A stretch of 64,000 bases of DNA, from the NCBI GenBank assembly GCA_028753945.1, contig JAPNXP010000008.1, forward strand, positions 744,001 through 808,000, read 5' to 3'. Under the pieces are notes generated by a model that did no database searches, was not told the DNA's origin, and saw only the letters and a list, made by a program, of their open reading frames with translations. Both the position numbers and the translations under genes were made by a program. The DNA is from Hexactinellida sp. DTS-2022 (Eukaryota; Porifera; Hexactinellida). Positions 63,174 to 64,000 of this stretch are shown in pieces. The number at the start of each line of letters is the position of its first letter. Position 1 is the stretch's first letter.

Positions 63174-63420
63174 TAACAATTATACAAAACCTCTGGTTGA
63201 TAATTTGTCCTTCTCCAATGTCTACCTGAATTTCTGAAGTTCCGCACACTGTACAGGATTGGCTGCTAGCCCTCGAACAAAACTGGACTCCCTCATAAAT
63301 GGGATTTTATTTCCTTGACAAAGTTGAGATCCAGAACAGACGGTTGAGCTCCGGAGTCTAGCAAGGATAATGTATCCATCGAACCTATTTTTACGCGAAT
63401 AAATACTACACTGTCAGATT
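63174..63420 (-). pseudogene. Ty3/gypsy aspartic protease, first part
   Basis: The minus strand reads VFIRVKIGSMDTLSLLDSGA then QPSVLDLNFVKE. LLDSGA is the aspartic-protease active-site triad (DSG) of gypsy elements. Further on, in another frame, TSEIQVDIGEGQIINQRF leads to the hAT insertion point. Confidence 0.8.
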
Positions 63421-63545
63421 TCCGACACTGCTGACTCGGATACTAACACGTTCCTCGCATTGCAATCTTGAGTCAAATGCCCGTGTTTACCACATTTCTG
63501 ACAGGAACCTTTTGAACAGTTGAACGACATGTGTCCCCGAGTGTG
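63421..63545 (-). pseudogene. Ty3/gypsy nucleocapsid zinc knuckle
   Basis: CQKCGKHGHLTQDC (63462-63503) is a CX2CX4HX4C knuckle; MSFNC just upstream looks like the end of a first knuckle. The frame stops before the protease frame begins. Gag proper is not recognisable upstream; 63550-63950 holds no gene or LTR that I can see. Confidence 0.8.
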
Positions 63546-63936
63546 AAGTTGGCTTAGTATTCGACCAGGGTCTCTTCAGTCCCATATTTAACTCACTCTA
63601 GTTATCAGATTTTAATATATTACTATCATTCGAGAGAGGAGATACGGAAGTTTAGTACTGTAATATGATTTATTCTTAAAAAAATTAATTTTCAGTTAGT
63701 TATTTTTATCATACAGTTTAGGGTTGGTATTTCATAAAAATCACTATCTCAAAATTTGTTTACAATTCTGAAAATTTGTAATCATACTTTGGAGAAATGG
63801 AGGTTTATGTGATTTAATTTTATTTAAAATTTCCCAAAAAAATTTGAGTTATAAACATTCGAACTTGAAGCTGGGAAAAAGAGTGGAAGTATAATTTTGA
63901 AAAATCCATTGTGTAGGGATAGTTCAAAGTGCCAGG

Positions 63937-64000
63937 GCCGGATCACCCAATAGGCTAAGTAGGCTGCAGCCTAGGGGCCCGTCGATTCTGGGGGCCCGAT
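63937..64000. mobile_element. left end of a hAT-type MITE running off the window
   Basis: CAGGGCCGGATCACCC followed by GGGGCCCGTCGATTCTGGGG resembles hAT MITE termini. The right end lies outside. Confidence 0.5.

Noticed and set aside
63550-63936. Gypsy LTR upstream of the NC region
   Set aside because: No direct repeat of this sequence on the other side of the element and no TG...CA boundary could be identified.

Overview
This window is repeat-dominated DNA of a eukaryote, most likely an invertebrate animal. It is AT-rich and has no operons or bacterial-type genes. The few coding stretches carry GT...AG introns. Almost every recognisable protein belongs to an animal-type transposable element: hAT, P, MULE, Helitron, Penelope-like (PLE) and Ty3/gypsy. 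I cannot name the species. No complete host gene is visible; host-like sequence is limited to a broken NHL-repeat fragment (926-1460) and some exon-sized unrecognised frames.

Layout. 1-6.7 kb: MITEs of the pogo/Tigger (TA target) and hAT (8-bp target duplication) types, one inside an NHL-repeat coding fragment. 7.3-16.3 kb, minus strand: a split, intron-containing gene for a gypsy-type integrase, with exon junctions mostly in phase. A 2.8-kb hAT transposon (11744-14518) sits in one of its introns and other MITEs sit in its exon D. 17.1-22.0 kb: a five-element nest of MITEs and a 1.8-kb foldback element. 23.3-28.3 kb: two Helitron-like short families, a broken PLE with GIY-YIG domain, and a MITE whose empty target exists 4.3 kb away. 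28.6-33.6 kb: old repeats and a nested MITE cluster inside a tyrosine-recombinase-like coding remnant. 34.1-38.0 kb: a third PLE remnant and an OTU-protease-like gene split by two insertions. 39.2-41.4 kb: an intron-bearing, broken Helitron Rep region. 42-49 kb: MITEs and Helitron-like short elements. 49.2-52.0 kb: a P-family transposase with an internal inversion and two hAT MITE insertions.

52.66-57.49 kb holds the best-preserved retroelement, a PLE on the minus strand bounded by identical 126-bp direct repeats. Each repeat carries a hammerhead-ribozyme-like core. The element has an extra ORF1, a Cys-rich region and a 725-aa RT ORF whose C-terminal GIY-YIG domain has lost its usual residues. 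It lies in a Ty3/gypsy element (57.5-63.6 kb, minus strand), which is also split by a 0.94-kb hairpin element and by a hAT transposon (60075-63165). That hAT in turn contains a MULE transposon (60904-62792). TSDs and TIRs give a clear relative order of insertion.

Most elements look dead, with frameshifts, stops and lost catalytic residues. The most interesting parts are the PLE with its terminal ribozyme motifs, the spliced integrase gene, the dated insertion stacks, and the repeat families that lack an obvious superfamily.
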